Source: Microcoleus sp. AS-A8
Lineage (GTDB): Bacteria > Cyanobacteriota > Cyanobacteriia > Cyanobacteriales > Coleofasciculaceae
Direction: 5' to 3'
DNA: 64,000 nt
Assembly: GCA_039962225.1 (NCBI GenBank)
Contig: JAMPKV010000016.1
Span: forward strand, 59,974 to 123,973
A program made the position numbers and the translations under genes. This document shows positions 43,445 through 52,583 of this stretch, piece after piece (the first letter of the stretch is position 1; each line of letters starts with the position of its first letter). Below the pieces are notes generated by a model, which did not search any database, was not told the origin of the DNA, and worked only from the letters and a program-made list of their open reading frames with translations.

Positions 43445-44995
43445 CTACAACAATGCCTCAATCACTTGCTCAAAATTTCGACAATACACCTGTTGGTTGT
43501 ACTTTTGCCGCTCTTGTTCTGATCGGTAGGACATTGGTTTCAAGGTTCCCTGTTGGATATGAACCATTAATGGACGACGAAGTTGCTCATATTTCTCGAA
43601 GGCTTGGGCTAGAGCTTGTGTATTATCCCAATGATTCTCCTGTGCAATCTTCGCGATTAATGTAACAACCGTGAGTGCATCTTCCAATCCTTGATTAGCC
43701 CCTTGAGCCATGAAGGGAGGCATTCCATGTGCGGCATCACCCACCAATACCACTCGCCCATCACTCCATGGGGTTTGAAGGGTGACTGAATGACCTTGAG
43801 GATGAGGATTAGCTGTGCGAGGAAGTGGTATGGCATCTGAAAGAGTCGCACGGTGAATGTAGTACGGACGCTGGAGCATATTATCAGGGGAAGATAGACG
43901 CACTAATTGCTTGAGGACATTGGGAAAGTTAGCCTTCTCCAACTCTTGCACAGCTAAATCAATCAACGAACAGTTAGACTTTCCCTGCAATGAGTCCAGA
44001 GATAAAGCCAAATGTATGATGTACCCAACTTGACCGCTGGGTCTGTGAAATAAAATTATCCTGGGAGATTCCATATCGGCAGTATCTCCGGATAGTTCAT
44101 CATTACTGATTGTGAGAATTCGTGATTCTTGAAAGTATGTTTCTTCAAGTTCTGTACATAAATTTTTAGGAATATCGATAATTTCTCGACACCCGATGGC
44201 GGCAAACCCAGAATATTCAGGACGTGCAAAAGCAGAGTAGGGACGATCGGCGTAAAGAATTCTACGAACTGTAGAGTTGATTCCGTCTGCTGCAACAACT
44301 AACTTAGCTCGAATGGATTGAGTGTGTAATGGTTGAGAAATCTGCTCCTCATACTGAGGCTGCATCTCCTCTAATTTCTGTCCATCTACCCAATGAGCAT
44401 AGGGGTTGGCTTCTATGCCTGTATCAGAGATGCAATCGACTCGGACACAGCCTAGCTCTGGCTCCTCCACTACATTAATACAACGGTGATTGGCTCTCAC
44501 CCGGTCTTGGGGAAGCAAGTTTCTCAGGGTCGTCTGCAAATCATACCAAGCGATGGATACTCGACCCTCTCCGTATTCTTGAAACCAATCATCGAAGTTA
44601 AGAGAAATAGAGGAAATTTCCTGACCCTGAAAATTTTTCTGCACCCATCTAGGTGAAGCCTTTGGAGGTTTTAGTTCTTGACCTATTTCCGCCGTCTCTT
44701 CATTATTAGATGGCTTAGGATTAAATAGCCTATTGCCAGTTTTTTTAACTTCTTCGTAAGCTTCAATAGCTAAATATTTAAGAGACTTTAATCCATTAGG
44801 GAGCAGATCTAACACCTGTCCAACCTGACGAAAGGCACGAGTTTGATCGACAACTAAAATATTTTCAATCCCACGCTGGCGTAAGCCAATGGCAGTGGCT
44901 AACCCAACAGGCCCAGCGCCAATTACGACAACATCGTAGATTTCAGGAGAAATCGTGTTAGGCTCATCTTCTTGCAGATTGCTCTGTGTGGTCAC
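43445..44995 (-). CDS. FAD-dependent aromatic-ring-type monooxygenase
   Basis: A 516-residue protein starting at GTG with AAGGAG 5 nt upstream. FAD-binding GxGxxG is in VVVIGAGPVGLATAIGLRQR, the DG motif is KLVVAADGINSTVRRILY, and the GD motif is GRVVLVGDAAHGMPPFMAQG, with GANQGLEDA. This is the PHBH fold found in monooxygenases and some epoxidases. There is a Glu/Asn-rich insertion near residues 65-110. Substrate unknown. The next upstream gene (RluA type) lies 72 nt away on the same strand. Confidence 0.9.
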   Translation of the reverse strand: MTTQSNLQEDEPNTISPEIYDVVVIGAGPVGLATAIGLRQRGIENILVVDQTRAFRQVGQVLDLLPNGLKSLKYLAIEAYEEVKKTGNRLFNPKPSNNEETAEIGQELKPPKASPRWVQKNFQGQEISSISLNFDDWFQEYGEGRVSIAWYDLQTTLRNLLPQDRVRANHRCINVVEEPELGCVRVDCISDTGIEANPYAHWVDGQKLEEMQPQYEEQISQPLHTQSIRAKLVVAADGINSTVRRILYADRPYSAFARPEYSGFAAIGCREIIDIPKNLCTELEETYFQESRILTISNDELSGDTADMESPRIILFHRPSGQVGYIIHLALSLDSLQGKSNCSLIDLAVQELEKANFPNVLKQLVRLSSPDNMLQRPYYIHRATLSDAIPLPRTANPHPQGHSVTLQTPWSDGRVVLVGDAAHGMPPFMAQGANQGLEDALTVVTLIAKIAQENHWDNTQALAQAFEKYEQLRRPLMVHIQQGTLKPMSYRSEQERQKYNQQVYCRNFEQVIEALL

Positions 44996-45067
44996 AGGTA
45001 CTCCTTGGGCATTTTTGATGACATGAGGTTTATTATGTAGCGTAAACGCCCAGCGGCTGATCGGGCT

Positions 45068-46867
45068 TTAAAAGGGCGTTTTGGCCTGTAAATGGAGGAT
45101 TTGTCCTGATTGCGGATGCTCGAAACGAAGTTCCCTCGCGTGTAAGTGTAACCGACTCGCAGCAGCACGGCATCCATAAAAGCGATCGCCTAAAATGGGT
45201 ATCCCAATTCCTCTGGCATCAGCCGCGTGAACCCTCAATTGATGGGTGCGTCCGGTGAGGGGAATAAACTCGACACGAGTGTAGTTTCCTTCCCTTGCCA
45301 TCACCTGGAAGCGAGTCAAGCTGGGTTTGCCGCGAACTTCATCTACTTGTTGATAGGGTCGATTCTCCGGATTTCCCCACAGGGGGAGTTTAATCTCTCC
45401 TCGCTCAGTTGTCACCCAAGCCGAAAGTATCGCTTCATAAACCTTGTGAACTTGCCGTTGCTGAAACTGCTGACTGAGTTGACGATAAGTTTGTGGATTA
45501 CGCGCTAGCAAGAGGATACCCGATGTTGCCTGATCCAAGCGATGCACCGCCATAATTGCCATGCCATCCGGCAACCGATGACGCAAGCGACTGAGGACAC
45601 TATCTTGGCAATCACGATAACGTCCTGGTACCGAAAGTAGTCCTGCGGGTTTATTCACCGCAATCAGCCATTCGTCTTCATAAACAATAGGTAAAGAAAC
45701 TTCTCCGCTACCCTCCTTAGTAAAGCTCCTGTTCTGCAAGGAGAGGGGATCATTAACTCCCCCCTTTTTAAGCCGGAGCGACCGCCGGAGCTCATACGAG
45801 GACTTTAGTGAGGATGAGGAGGGCTGGGGGGGATCAAAGGGCGTTAGGGATTTAGATTTCAATCCTGAAAGCAGAAATCCCATCAATGGCTGACAGCGTT
45901 CCGCACAAGCTTCATAGAATTCTCCCTGAACTTTATTCCCAGAGGACTCTCCCCACCAAAACTCTGCCATTGCCAGTGGTTTGAGTCCCTGTGTTGCGGC
46001 ATAGTGGATCAGCTTGGGGGCACAACAGTCTCCTGTACCCGTGGGCATCGAGCCTCCTGGCATCAATTGCTGCAACGATAAAGATTGCCCTGAAAAATTA
46101 GTCAAGCTGTAGGCAGCGTGCATCTGAGCCTGCAATTGACGAGATAGGGCTTTACGCTGTTGTTTCAGTTCCCGAATCCGGGCATCTGCTGCTTCAACTT
46201 GCTGCTTGAGGGGTTGCAATCCTTCATTTTGTTGACGTTTGAGTTGCCGCCGCTCAATTCCATGCCGACGACTTTCTTCGTCAAGTTGTTCGAGGGCAAG
46301 AGTGAGTGCTTCTCCTGTGAGTGTTTCGCAGAGTATCTGACGTTTTCGCTGTCGTTGGTGCTTGCCATCTCGATGGCGATCGCTCATTTGTTGCAATTGC
46401 TGCTCAAACTCGCGAGATAGCGTTTCGTAATGCTGCCGTTGTGGAAGTTGCTTCAGGCTAATCAGTTCCTGCTTGATAGCCTCCAACTCAGCCAAGGTGC
46501 GGGCTTCTTCTAGGGCAACTTGATGGCGTCCTGGAATCGGTGGCACCCAGCCCTCAACCCTGCTGTGACCATTTAGAAGACCAGAGAAAGCCTTGAGTAT
46601 CCGTTGTTCGCCATTCGGGAGTTCAACCAGCAGTATTCCATACATCTTGCCTTCATGGGCATAACGGTCATTGTTGGCAAGGTGCTGCATCAAACCTTTT
46701 GCGATCGCTTCTGCTGTTGGGGTGCGGGGCAGTTTCAATCGCTCACCACTTTGAGGACAACGTCCTTCATAGTAATAGCTAGGAGATGAGTGGCTGACAG
46801 CAGCATTGCCGTCAATAAAATCTGAAAGTGGATGAAGAACCACCATACCCGTTGTTTGCGATCGCAT
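45068..46867 (-). CDS. RluA-family pseudouridine synthase with long N-terminal region
   Basis: A 599-residue protein, about twice the usual RluA length. Residues about 75-270 hold a helical coiled-coil part (LEEARTLAELEAIKQELISL, repeated Gln/Arg heptads). The catalytic half has IVYEDEWLIAVNKPAGLLSV, then the active-site block MAVHRLDQATSGILLLARN with the catalytic Asp, and GRTHQLRVHAADARGIGIPI. A dispersed repeat has been inserted in frame at 45735-45845 just before the catalytic domain (residues about 341-377). It likely modifies a U in rRNA or tRNA; the enzyme may not be impaired because the insertion is in a linker. Confidence 0.88.
   Translation of the reverse strand: MRSQTTGMVVLHPLSDFIDGNAAVSHSSPSYYYEGRCPQSGERLKLPRTPTAEAIAKGLMQHLANNDRYAHEGKMYGILLVELPNGEQRILKAFSGLLNGHSRVEGWVPPIPGRHQVALEEARTLAELEAIKQELISLKQLPQRQHYETLSREFEQQLQQMSDRHRDGKHQRQRKRQILCETLTGEALTLALEQLDEESRRHGIERRQLKRQQNEGLQPLKQQVEAADARIRELKQQRKALSRQLQAQMHAAYSLTNFSGQSLSLQQLMPGGSMPTGTGDCCAPKLIHYAATQGLKPLAMAEFWWGESSGNKVQGEFYEACAERCQPLMGFLLSGLKSKSLTPFDPPQPSSSSLKSSYELRRSLRLKKGGVNDPLSLQNRSFTKEGSGEVSLPIVYEDEWLIAVNKPAGLLSVPGRYRDCQDSVLSRLRHRLPDGMAIMAVHRLDQATSGILLLARNPQTYRQLSQQFQQRQVHKVYEAILSAWVTTERGEIKLPLWGNPENRPYQQVDEVRGKPSLTRFQVMAREGNYTRVEFIPLTGRTHQLRVHAADARGIGIPILGDRFYGCRAAASRLHLHARELRFEHPQSGQILHLQAKTPF
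45735..45845 (+). repeat. Dispersed repeat captured in the pseudouridine synthase gene
   Basis: On the plus strand it reads GGAGCGACCGCCGGAGCTCA and later GTGAGGATGAGGAGGGCTGG. The same arrangement occurs upstream of the gene at 46880-46960. Translated, it gives the low-complexity stretch with PPQPSSSSLKSSYELRRSLR and LKKGGVNDPLSLQ, which other family members lack. Confidence 0.75.
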
Positions 46868-46879
46868 GTTTCAAAAACT

Positions 46880-46960
46880 AACTCCCTCCCCTGATTAAGG
46901 GGACCGGAGCGACCGGAGCTCTTATGTGAGGATGAGGATTGGGGTGGGGTCAGAGGTATT
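46880..46960 (+). repeat. Dispersed repeat, intergenic copy
   Basis: CTCCCCTGATTAAGGGGACC, then GGAGCGACCGGAGCTCTTAT and GTGAGGATGAGGATTGGGGT. It is a related copy of the element inside the neighbouring gene and lies directly before that gene's start. Confidence 0.75.
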
Positions 46961-46986
46961 TTTGCCAGAAGTTTATTGATTATCCT

Positions 46987-47592
46987 TTAAGGACAATAAG
47001 CTAAATTGTTCTCTGGCTGCGTCACCAAACCATTGGAAACCCAACCCTTGGCAGGTAAGGCAATTTCTACCCAATTACGATTATTAACTGTTTTGTTAGT
47101 TGCAGGATTGCTAGTCAGGGTAATCCGTCCTTGATAGGGTATCCCACCAACCTGAGCGGCTGTGGGATTGGGTTGTCTGCGAATCACTAAACCTTGAGAG
47201 GGGCGAATTACTTGACGGCAAAGGTCTTTAATTGCAGGGATTTCCGTGTTGCCACCACAGGGCTTAAGGTTGATGGCATGTACATACCCTGTGACAGGCC
47301 CACTAATGCGGATGAGTCCATCGGCTCCAACTGAAGTATCGGCCAATATGACTTCATCATTGGCCGATATAAGTCTTAATGTCTCACTGGTGGGGTTAGA
47401 TCCCCTGAAAATGGGGATTTGCTGTTTGGCAGCACGGCACTGTCCTACCAGAGAGGCTTGTGCCAGTTGTAAGTTTTCCTCAGAGGATGCGATGTCAGTA
47501 CCTGCCATAGCCGGAGTATTCATTCCGGTGGTAGCGATCGCAATTACAGCCAACAGATTAATCGGCTTACCCAATCGATTCATCGTTTCCAT
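46987..47592 (-). CDS. Exported SH3-like repeat protein
   Basis: About 202 residues from the ATG at 47592 (the open frame reaches 47676; an ATG at 47583 is also possible). A signal peptide (INLLAVIAIATTGMNTPAMA) is followed by two bacterial SH3-like units: CRAAKQQIPIFRGSNPTSET then VTGYVHAINLKPC, and CRQVIRPSQGLVIRRQPNPT then KGWVSNGLVTQPENN. Cys pairs suggest disulfides. Such proteins bind cell wall or partner proteins outside the cytoplasmic membrane. Confidence 0.78.
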   Translation of the reverse strand: METMNRLGKPINLLAVIAIATTGMNTPAMAGTDIASSEENLQLAQASLVGQCRAAKQQIPIFRGSNPTSETLRLISANDEVILADTSVGADGLIRISGPVTGYVHAINLKPCGGNTEIPAIKDLCRQVIRPSQGLVIRRQPNPTAAQVGGIPYQGRITLTSNPATNKTVNNRNWVEIALPAKGWVSNGLVTQPENNLAYCP

Positions 47593-47820
47593 ACACTTAA
47601 GCTGCTCACTCACAGATTCTGTGAACTCATATTCGCAAGAGTTCCTACTGCGAGATTTTGACACGCCGAGGCTCATTTATTGTCATTTTTTGCGGGTGTT
47701 GTCAACTAGAGATGGACTGAGTGATATTAAGTCACTGGTTTTGAGGGATGAAATCGGGAGTGAGTCTCTTTGATTTGGGGTGAGCAGTACCTTACCCAGG
47801 CTCACCCCAATGCCATTATT

Positions 47821-47873
47821 TGTTGACAATATGTCAACAAATTTAGATGGTCATGAACGCTGACAGTTTGTCA
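47821..47873. promoter_or_regulatory. Two TGACA-N3-TGTCA operators
   Basis: TGTTGACA-ATA-TGTCAACA (47821-47839) is a perfect palindrome. A second site, TGACAGTTTGTCA (47861-47873), has the same core; its centre is 37 bp away. They lie 40-92 bp upstream of the XRE gene start at 47913. This is the arrangement of an autoregulated repressor. Confidence 0.75.
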
Positions 47874-47912
47874 ACATTTACGGGTTTCTCTGCCTCTGAC
47901 AGAATCTGAGGC

Positions 47913-48134
47913 ATGGGCAAAGCAGGCAAAGCGCTTAAACAGGTGTTGGAAACCTACGGCATTAGCCAAAACCAACTGGCGGTCACAATGGGAGTTGACC
48001 GCTCAAATGTCCATCGCTGGGTACACGAGCAAAGAGACCCTGCCGGTGATGTGATTGTAGAAATTAAGAACGCACTCAAGCAGCTAAACCCGGATGCGGC
48101 TGAGGATTTTGCCAGGTTATTCTTAGGTGATTGA
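47913..48134 (+). CDS. XRE-family repressor-like protein
   Basis: A 73-residue protein: HTH domain with LKQVLETYGISQNQLAVTMG and VDRSNVHRWVHEQRDPAGDV, then LNPDAAEDFARLFLGD. It is nearly the bare DNA-binding domain. It probably binds the twin palindromes just upstream. No antitoxin or toxin partner is intact next to it; the minus-strand neighbours are broken gene ends. Confidence 0.9.
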   Translation: MGKAGKALKQVLETYGISQNQLAVTMGVDRSNVHRWVHEQRDPAGDVIVEIKNALKQLNPDAAEDFARLFLGD

Positions 48135-48208
48135 GATAGATAAGGCGATCGGTTGTTAGAGGGATGAGGGAAAAGTGCGATCGCTCCATGTTTTCTGGGA
48201 GTCAAACC

Positions 48209-48395
48209 CTACTCTCCTGACAATCGCAGAACATCACTGATAATTTTGTCAGTCAACCACATACCTTTACTGCGAAGCATGTTAATAACTGGTGCTACGG
48301 TTGAGAGATATCCTGACTGTTTGGCTTTTACCAATACACCAAGAGTTCCTGTGTATTTTAATCTATACAAATCAGCGATTCGTTGCGCCAATCTA
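48209..48395 (-). pseudogene. C-terminal fragment of a DUF3368 PIN-domain toxin gene
   Basis: The frame reads RIADLYRLKYTGTLGVLVKA, then LSTVAPVINMLRSKGMWLTD and KIISDVLRLSGE. That is the C-terminal part of DUF3368 VapC-like proteins (TGTLGVL and the DVLRLxGE end). The catalytic N-terminal half is absent. It joins directly to the end of the NACHT fragment. Confidence 0.7.
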
Positions 48396-49024
48396 TGGTT
48401 CAATATAAGCATTAAACATATGTTGGCGACGTTCTTCCAAGCTCATGCTAGGGATGTTTTCGACACACATCCCTTGGTAAGCGATTGCCATAATATTGAG
48501 CATCAGGGGTGACTTTGCCAACTCTTGCAGCTGAGTATCGGTTTGCAGTGTCGTTCTCAGGGCTGCCAGTCCGGTACCGACGCTGTTGAGATACTGCTGA
48601 ATTTGTTCGCTGGAGAGGGGTTGCACATAGATGGCAGCTTGAAAGTGCAGGCAATGTTTCAGAGCTTCGTAGTCCTTGAGGCGGCTACACACTACCATCT
48701 CTGTGTCTCCGTATGCCTGATGAAATTGATTTAATGCCTGAACGCAGGCACCCCGAATATCACTCCTCACCTCATCTAAGCCATCGAGTAAGAGCAGCAG
48801 TTGCCCATTCTTGACCCAGTTGCTGCCCGTTTGTTTGGGAACTTGATATTGACTGTTCAGTTCTTGGACTAACCAAGCGGCAATGGTTTGCTTTCCACCT
48901 TTCCAAGATGAGAGGTTAAACACCACTGGTAGGGGTAGATTAACATCTTGCTGTGCACGGTCAATCAAGTCGCGGGTGAATTCCAGCAGCGTCATGGTTT
49001 TGCCAGAACCCGGTTCTCCCATCT
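48393..49024 (-). pseudogene. NACHT-domain fragment (NTPase core only)
   Basis: The P-loop is [14 protein letters not shown]; further matches are LPVVFNLSSWKGGKQTIAAW, QLLLLLDGLDEVRSDIRGAC and MVVCSRLKDYEAL, then LMLNIMAIAYQGM. It begins directly at the P-loop, so the usual N-terminal part of a STAND protein is missing. It ends shortly after the NACHT helical part (FNAYIEP), so sensors are missing as well. Confidence 0.75.
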
Positions 49025-49323
49025 TCTGGGGTGGTGTTGGATGTACCAATCTCTGTCAAGTCAATGGCAGCACAGGCAATTCCCTCCGCTTGCAGGCGCT
49101 GCATTATTTGCACCCGCAAGCTAGACTTGCCCATTTGCCGGGAGTTGAGAACGTAACAGAATTCACCACGCTTTACGCTCTCGTAAAGCTCAGAGTCTGC
49201 TTTTCGCCTGACATAGGTAGGAGCATCAACGGGAAGACTTCCCCCAACTTGATAGTTATAGTCTGGATGGAATGCCATACTCATCAGCTCACCTTGAGGC
49301 ACTGTGGAAACATACTGAGGCAA
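49025..49323 (-). pseudogene. N-terminal fragment of an AAA_35-type ATPase
   Basis: [20 protein letters not shown], then [23 protein letters not shown] and [15 protein letters not shown]: this is the opening of cyanobacterial AAA-like (AAA_35) proteins. The homology stops at NTTPE, where the NACHT P-loop sequence starts in another frame. Confidence 0.75.
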
Positions 49324-49496
49324 ATCGGGATTTCGTCAAAAGTTCTACCTTCTCAATGCAGCATAACCATTATTGATCTGCGTTCTTAGGCATAATCAAT
49401 AGTTAGAGCGAGGTAATCTTAGAGATCAATTTTCGATAATAAACTCAGTGTTGCCAGTCCCAGAAGGTTGACAGACGAGCTCCCTTAAAAGCAAAT

Positions 49497-50483
49497 ATGA
49501 ACCAGGTAGATTATCTCCGTATCAGCCTCATCGACCGTTGTAACTTCCGATGTCAGTACTGTATGCCGGAGGGAGCAGAGCTTGACTACATCCTACGGCA
49601 AGAATTGCTGACGAATGAAGAACTGCTAACGTTGCTCAAAGAAGTCTTTATCCCTGTGGGATTTAGAAAGTTTCGCCTAACCGGGGGTGAACCGTTGCTG
49701 CGTCCCGGTGTTGTGGACTTGGTGAGTGCGATCGCCTCTCTTCCCCAAACCCAAGATTTAGCCATGACGACCAATGCCTTTTTCCTGGCAGACATGGCAC
49801 AAGATCTTTATGATGCAGGTTTGCGGCGCATCAACATCAGCCTCGACTCTCTCAACCCAGAAACCTTTGACAAAATTATCGGTAATCGCGGACGTTCCCG
49901 TTGGCAGCAAACCTGGGAGGGGATTCAAGCCGCCCACCGCGTCGGTTTTGACCCTCTTAAGCTGAATGTCGTAGTCATTCCGGGCGTTAATGACCAAGAA
50001 GTCCTCGATTTAGCCGCCCTCACGATTGACCGCCACTGGCACGTCCGGTTTATCGAGTTTATGCCGATTGGCAATGACAAACTCTTTGGCGAACGTGCCT
50101 GGGTGCCATCTGAAGAATTGCGGCAGCGCATTCGTGAGGTTTTTGGCTTGACAGAATCAACTGTTTGTGGTAATGGCCCTGCTGATATTTTCCAGATTCC
50201 CGGTGCTTTGGGAACTCTCGGATTTATCAGTCAGATGTCGGAATGTTTTTGCGATCGCTGCAACCGAATGCGCCTGTCTGCCGACGGTTGGTTACGCCCT
50301 TGTCTGCTGAATGAGTCGAATCAGATTAACCTCAAAACCGCCCTTCGCAGCGGAGTTGAGCCCGTTGACCTCAGGGCGCAGGTCAGGCATTTGCTCATGA
50401 TTAAACCAGAGACTAACTTCAAACAACGAGACTCTGGAACGACGGGTACTTACACGCGCACCATGTCGCAAATTGGAGGATAG
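49497..50483 (+). CDS. moaA: GTP 3',8-cyclase MoaA (molybdenum cofactor)
   Basis: A 328-residue radical-SAM enzyme. The N-terminal [4Fe-4S] motif is [14 protein letters not shown]; the core has [20 protein letters not shown] and the C-terminal cluster is [20 protein letters not shown]. MoaA converts GTP to the 3',8-cyclo intermediate, the first step of Moco synthesis with MoaC. It is convergent with rpsD. No other Moco gene is in the window. Confidence 0.97.
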   Translation: MNQVDYLRISLIDRCNFRCQYCMPEGAELDYILRQELLTNEELLTLLKEVFIPVGFRKFRLTGGEPLLRPGVVDLVSAIASLPQTQDLAMTTNAFFLADMAQDLYDAGLRRINISLDSLNPETFDKIIGNRGRSRWQQTWEGIQAAHRVGFDPLKLNVVVIPGVNDQEVLDLAALTIDRHWHVRFIEFMPIGNDKLFGERAWVPSEELRQRIREVFGLTESTVCGNGPADIFQIPGALGTLGFISQMSECFCDRCNRMRLSADGWLRPCLLNESNQINLKTALRSGVEPVDLRAQVRHLLMIKPETNFKQRDSGTTGTYTRTMSQIGG

Positions 50484-50488
50484 TCATC

Positions 50489-50606
50489 GGGTTGCAGGTT
50501 GAAGGTTTGCAGGTTGAAGGTGATTCGGGATGAAATTTCGACATTCCATCCTTTCAACGTTCAACACAAAAAAACCTTCAACATTCAACCTTTCAACCTT
50601 CAACCC
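50489..50606. repeat. Heptamer-rich inverted repeat between moaA and rpsD
   Basis: GGGTTGCAGGTTGAAGGTT (50489-50507) pairs with AACCTTTCAACCTTCAACCC (50587-50606), imperfectly. The inner sequence is also built of TTCAACN units. It fills the gap between two convergent genes and could fold into a long stem, so it may help stop both transcripts. Confidence 0.6.
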
Positions 50607-50607
50607 A

Positions 50608-51216
50608 TTAGGCTTTCCGTGAGTAGAACTCAACCACCAGCAGTTCGTTAATTTGCAGGGCCACCCACTCCCGATCAATGACACCATTGACCTTACCTGT
50701 GAGATTGTTCTTGTCAAACTCTAAATGGCTGGGCAGGTTGGCAAGTCCCGGATATTCTAAGTTTTGTTGGGCTAAGCGCTTAGAGCGTTCAGTATTTTTG
50801 ATCCCAATCACATCTCCTGGACGGCACTGATAGCTGGCAATATTAACCATCCGACCATTGACCGTCACATGACCATGATTCACAAGCTGACGAGCAGCGG
50901 GAATTGTGCCAGCCATGCCCATGCGGAAGACCGTGTTATCTAGCCGCATTTCCAACATTTGCAGCAAAGATTGACCCGTTGAACCCGTTGCCCGACGCGC
51001 TTTACGCACGTAACGCAACAACTGCTTTTCGGAAATGCCGTAGTTAAAGCGGAGTTTCTGCTTTTCTTCCAGTCGAATCGCATATTCGGAGCGCTTTCTG
51101 CGAGCTTGACCATGCTGACCCGGTGGGTAGGCGCGGCGGGGCGTTTTGCGAGTCAAACCCGGTAGATCGCCTAGACGGCGCACGACCCGCAGACGCGGGC
51201 CTCGATATCGCGACAT
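50608..51216 (-). CDS. rpsD: 30S ribosomal protein S4
   Basis: A 202-residue protein of the usual length. The start [20 protein letters not shown], the S4 RNA-binding part ([39 protein letters not shown]) and the end are all standard. S4 binds 16S rRNA early in 30S assembly and often autoregulates its operon. No ribosomal neighbours are near, as expected in cyanobacteria where rpsD stands alone. Confidence 0.99.
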   Translation of the reverse strand: MSRYRGPRLRVVRRLGDLPGLTRKTPRRAYPPGQHGQARRKRSEYAIRLEEKQKLRFNYGISEKQLLRYVRKARRATGSTGQSLLQMLEMRLDNTVFRMGMAGTIPAARQLVNHGHVTVNGRMVNIASYQCRPGDVIGIKNTERSKRLAQQNLEYPGLANLPSHLEFDKNNLTGKVNGVIDREWVALQINELLVVEFYSRKA

Positions 51217-51364
51217 ATGATTCCCTCTTTTGTGTCCTGACTAAGTATACCCAAAACTATAATTATACACTTTTCATCGGGGTATCTCATCTTATTATGA
51301 CCTGTTTGTTGCCATCCTCACATCTTGTGAGAGCCAGATGTAGCGGTTCACAGGCCAAAAGGTA

Positions 51365-52090
51365 TTATATGCCAGCACCATCGAGAAAGTCTTCAATGAA
51401 GCGATCAGCATCTTTTAATAAATGAGGGGAATATTCCCGTCTTGGCGGCGCTGAATAGGAAGTCGATTGAGTCTTCAAACTCTCAATTTGCATCTCTAAA
51501 GATTTAATCCGGTCAAATAAGACTCGAATCACCTGCGCTTCTACATCGGGTAGATGTTCAGGGTTGAAAAAATTCGCGGCGTCCCTGGATGGATGGGCAA
51601 TGCGACCAGGAATTCCTACAACCGTGCGATTCGAGGGCACCTCTCGCAAGACCACTGACCCTGCACCAATCCGAACATTATCACCAATTTGGATATTGCC
51701 CAACACTTTGGCACCTGCTCCCACGATGACATTTCTGCCTAAAGTCGGGTGGCGCTTGCCCGTTTCTTTACCCGTACCCCCCAGCGTCACGCCTTGGTAA
51801 ATCACGGTTCCATCCCCCACAATCGCCGTTTCACCAATCACGACCCCCATACCATGGTCGATAAACACACCATTGCCAATTTTGGCTCCGGGGTGAATCT
51901 CAATTCCTGTGAAGAAGCGATTGAGATGAGAAATGAAGCGAGGCACAAAAGGAATATTAATGTTGTATAGCCAGTGTGCCACTCGGTGCAATAACAGTGC
52001 TTGTACTCCGGGATAACAAAACAAAACTTCCAGCCAGTTGCGTGCCGCTGGGTCACGCTCATAAATCGTTCGCAATTCAGTGAGCAGCAT
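51365..52090 (-). CDS. cysE: Serine O-acetyltransferase
   Basis: A 241-residue protein. Residues 1-60 are helical with EVLFCYPGVQALLLHRVAHW; then the left-handed beta-helix of hexapeptide repeats (IHPGAKIGNGVFIDHGMGVV, IGETAIVGDGTVIYQGVTLG). Catalytic His and Asp lie in IDHGMG. It makes O-acetylserine for cysteine synthesis. Length and motifs are normal; the C-terminal tail beyond about 190 is lineage-specific. Confidence 0.97.
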   Translation of the reverse strand: MLLTELRTIYERDPAARNWLEVLFCYPGVQALLLHRVAHWLYNINIPFVPRFISHLNRFFTGIEIHPGAKIGNGVFIDHGMGVVIGETAIVGDGTVIYQGVTLGGTGKETGKRHPTLGRNVIVGAGAKVLGNIQIGDNVRIGAGSVVLREVPSNRTVVGIPGRIAHPSRDAANFFNPEHLPDVEAQVIRVLFDRIKSLEMQIESLKTQSTSYSAPPRREYSPHLLKDADRFIEDFLDGAGI

Positions 52091-52148
52091 ACTCCGTTCA
52101 GGTAAAGGTGATTGTTGCAGGTGAATTAAAAAGAAAAAGTTACTTCTG

Positions 52149-52346
52149 TTAAAGTTGTGGCTCTGTCCTTGTGCTGTTTTTCAGTGCTTCCCAAGAGGGT
52201 GCGAAGGGTGGAACGACGAGAGAACAGGCTGACCAAATGCCTCGTACTCTGCCACAAAAAAGCTGACAGTATCCACCCCGCCGTCCTTCTATTCGGTAAT
52301 ATCGGCAGTGCCGACAGGCTAGTTGGCCCAAATCTGCCTTGCTCAT
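52149..52346 (-). CDS. Small conserved cysteine-rich cyanobacterial protein
   Basis: A 65-residue protein: MSKADLGQLACRHCRYYRIE, then GRRGGYCQLFCGRVRGIWSA and CSLVVPPFAPSWE. Cys at CRHC, GYC and ACS form a likely zinc-binding set. I recall close relatives across cyanobacteria with the same CRxCRYYxxEGRRGGxC pattern. Function unknown. It lies close upstream of cysE on the same strand. Confidence 0.75.
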   Translation of the reverse strand: MSKADLGQLACRHCRYYRIEGRRGGYCQLFCGRVRGIWSACSLVVPPFAPSWEALKNSTRTEPQL

Positions 52347-52583
52347 GGGAATTTCCTGGATTTAAACTACGGTAACTCAATCGGAATACCGTATTAATAC
52401 CCGAAAATTATCACGTCTTATCTAAAAAAGCAAGATAAGAGGATGCACCGACCTCATGATGAATCTTCGTGTATGAGATCGACCCTCGCCCCAGGTGTTG
52501 CTCAACAAGCTCTATAATTAGTGTTCATTTTGTAAAAGCTTCAGCTTACCCACTAGATGTAGTGTATTTAGGCTTAAGCCTCA

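Noticed and set aside
52513..52518. TATAAT upstream of the CyRepA gene as a promoter
   Set aside because: No matching -35 hexamer at a proper distance; too weak to call.
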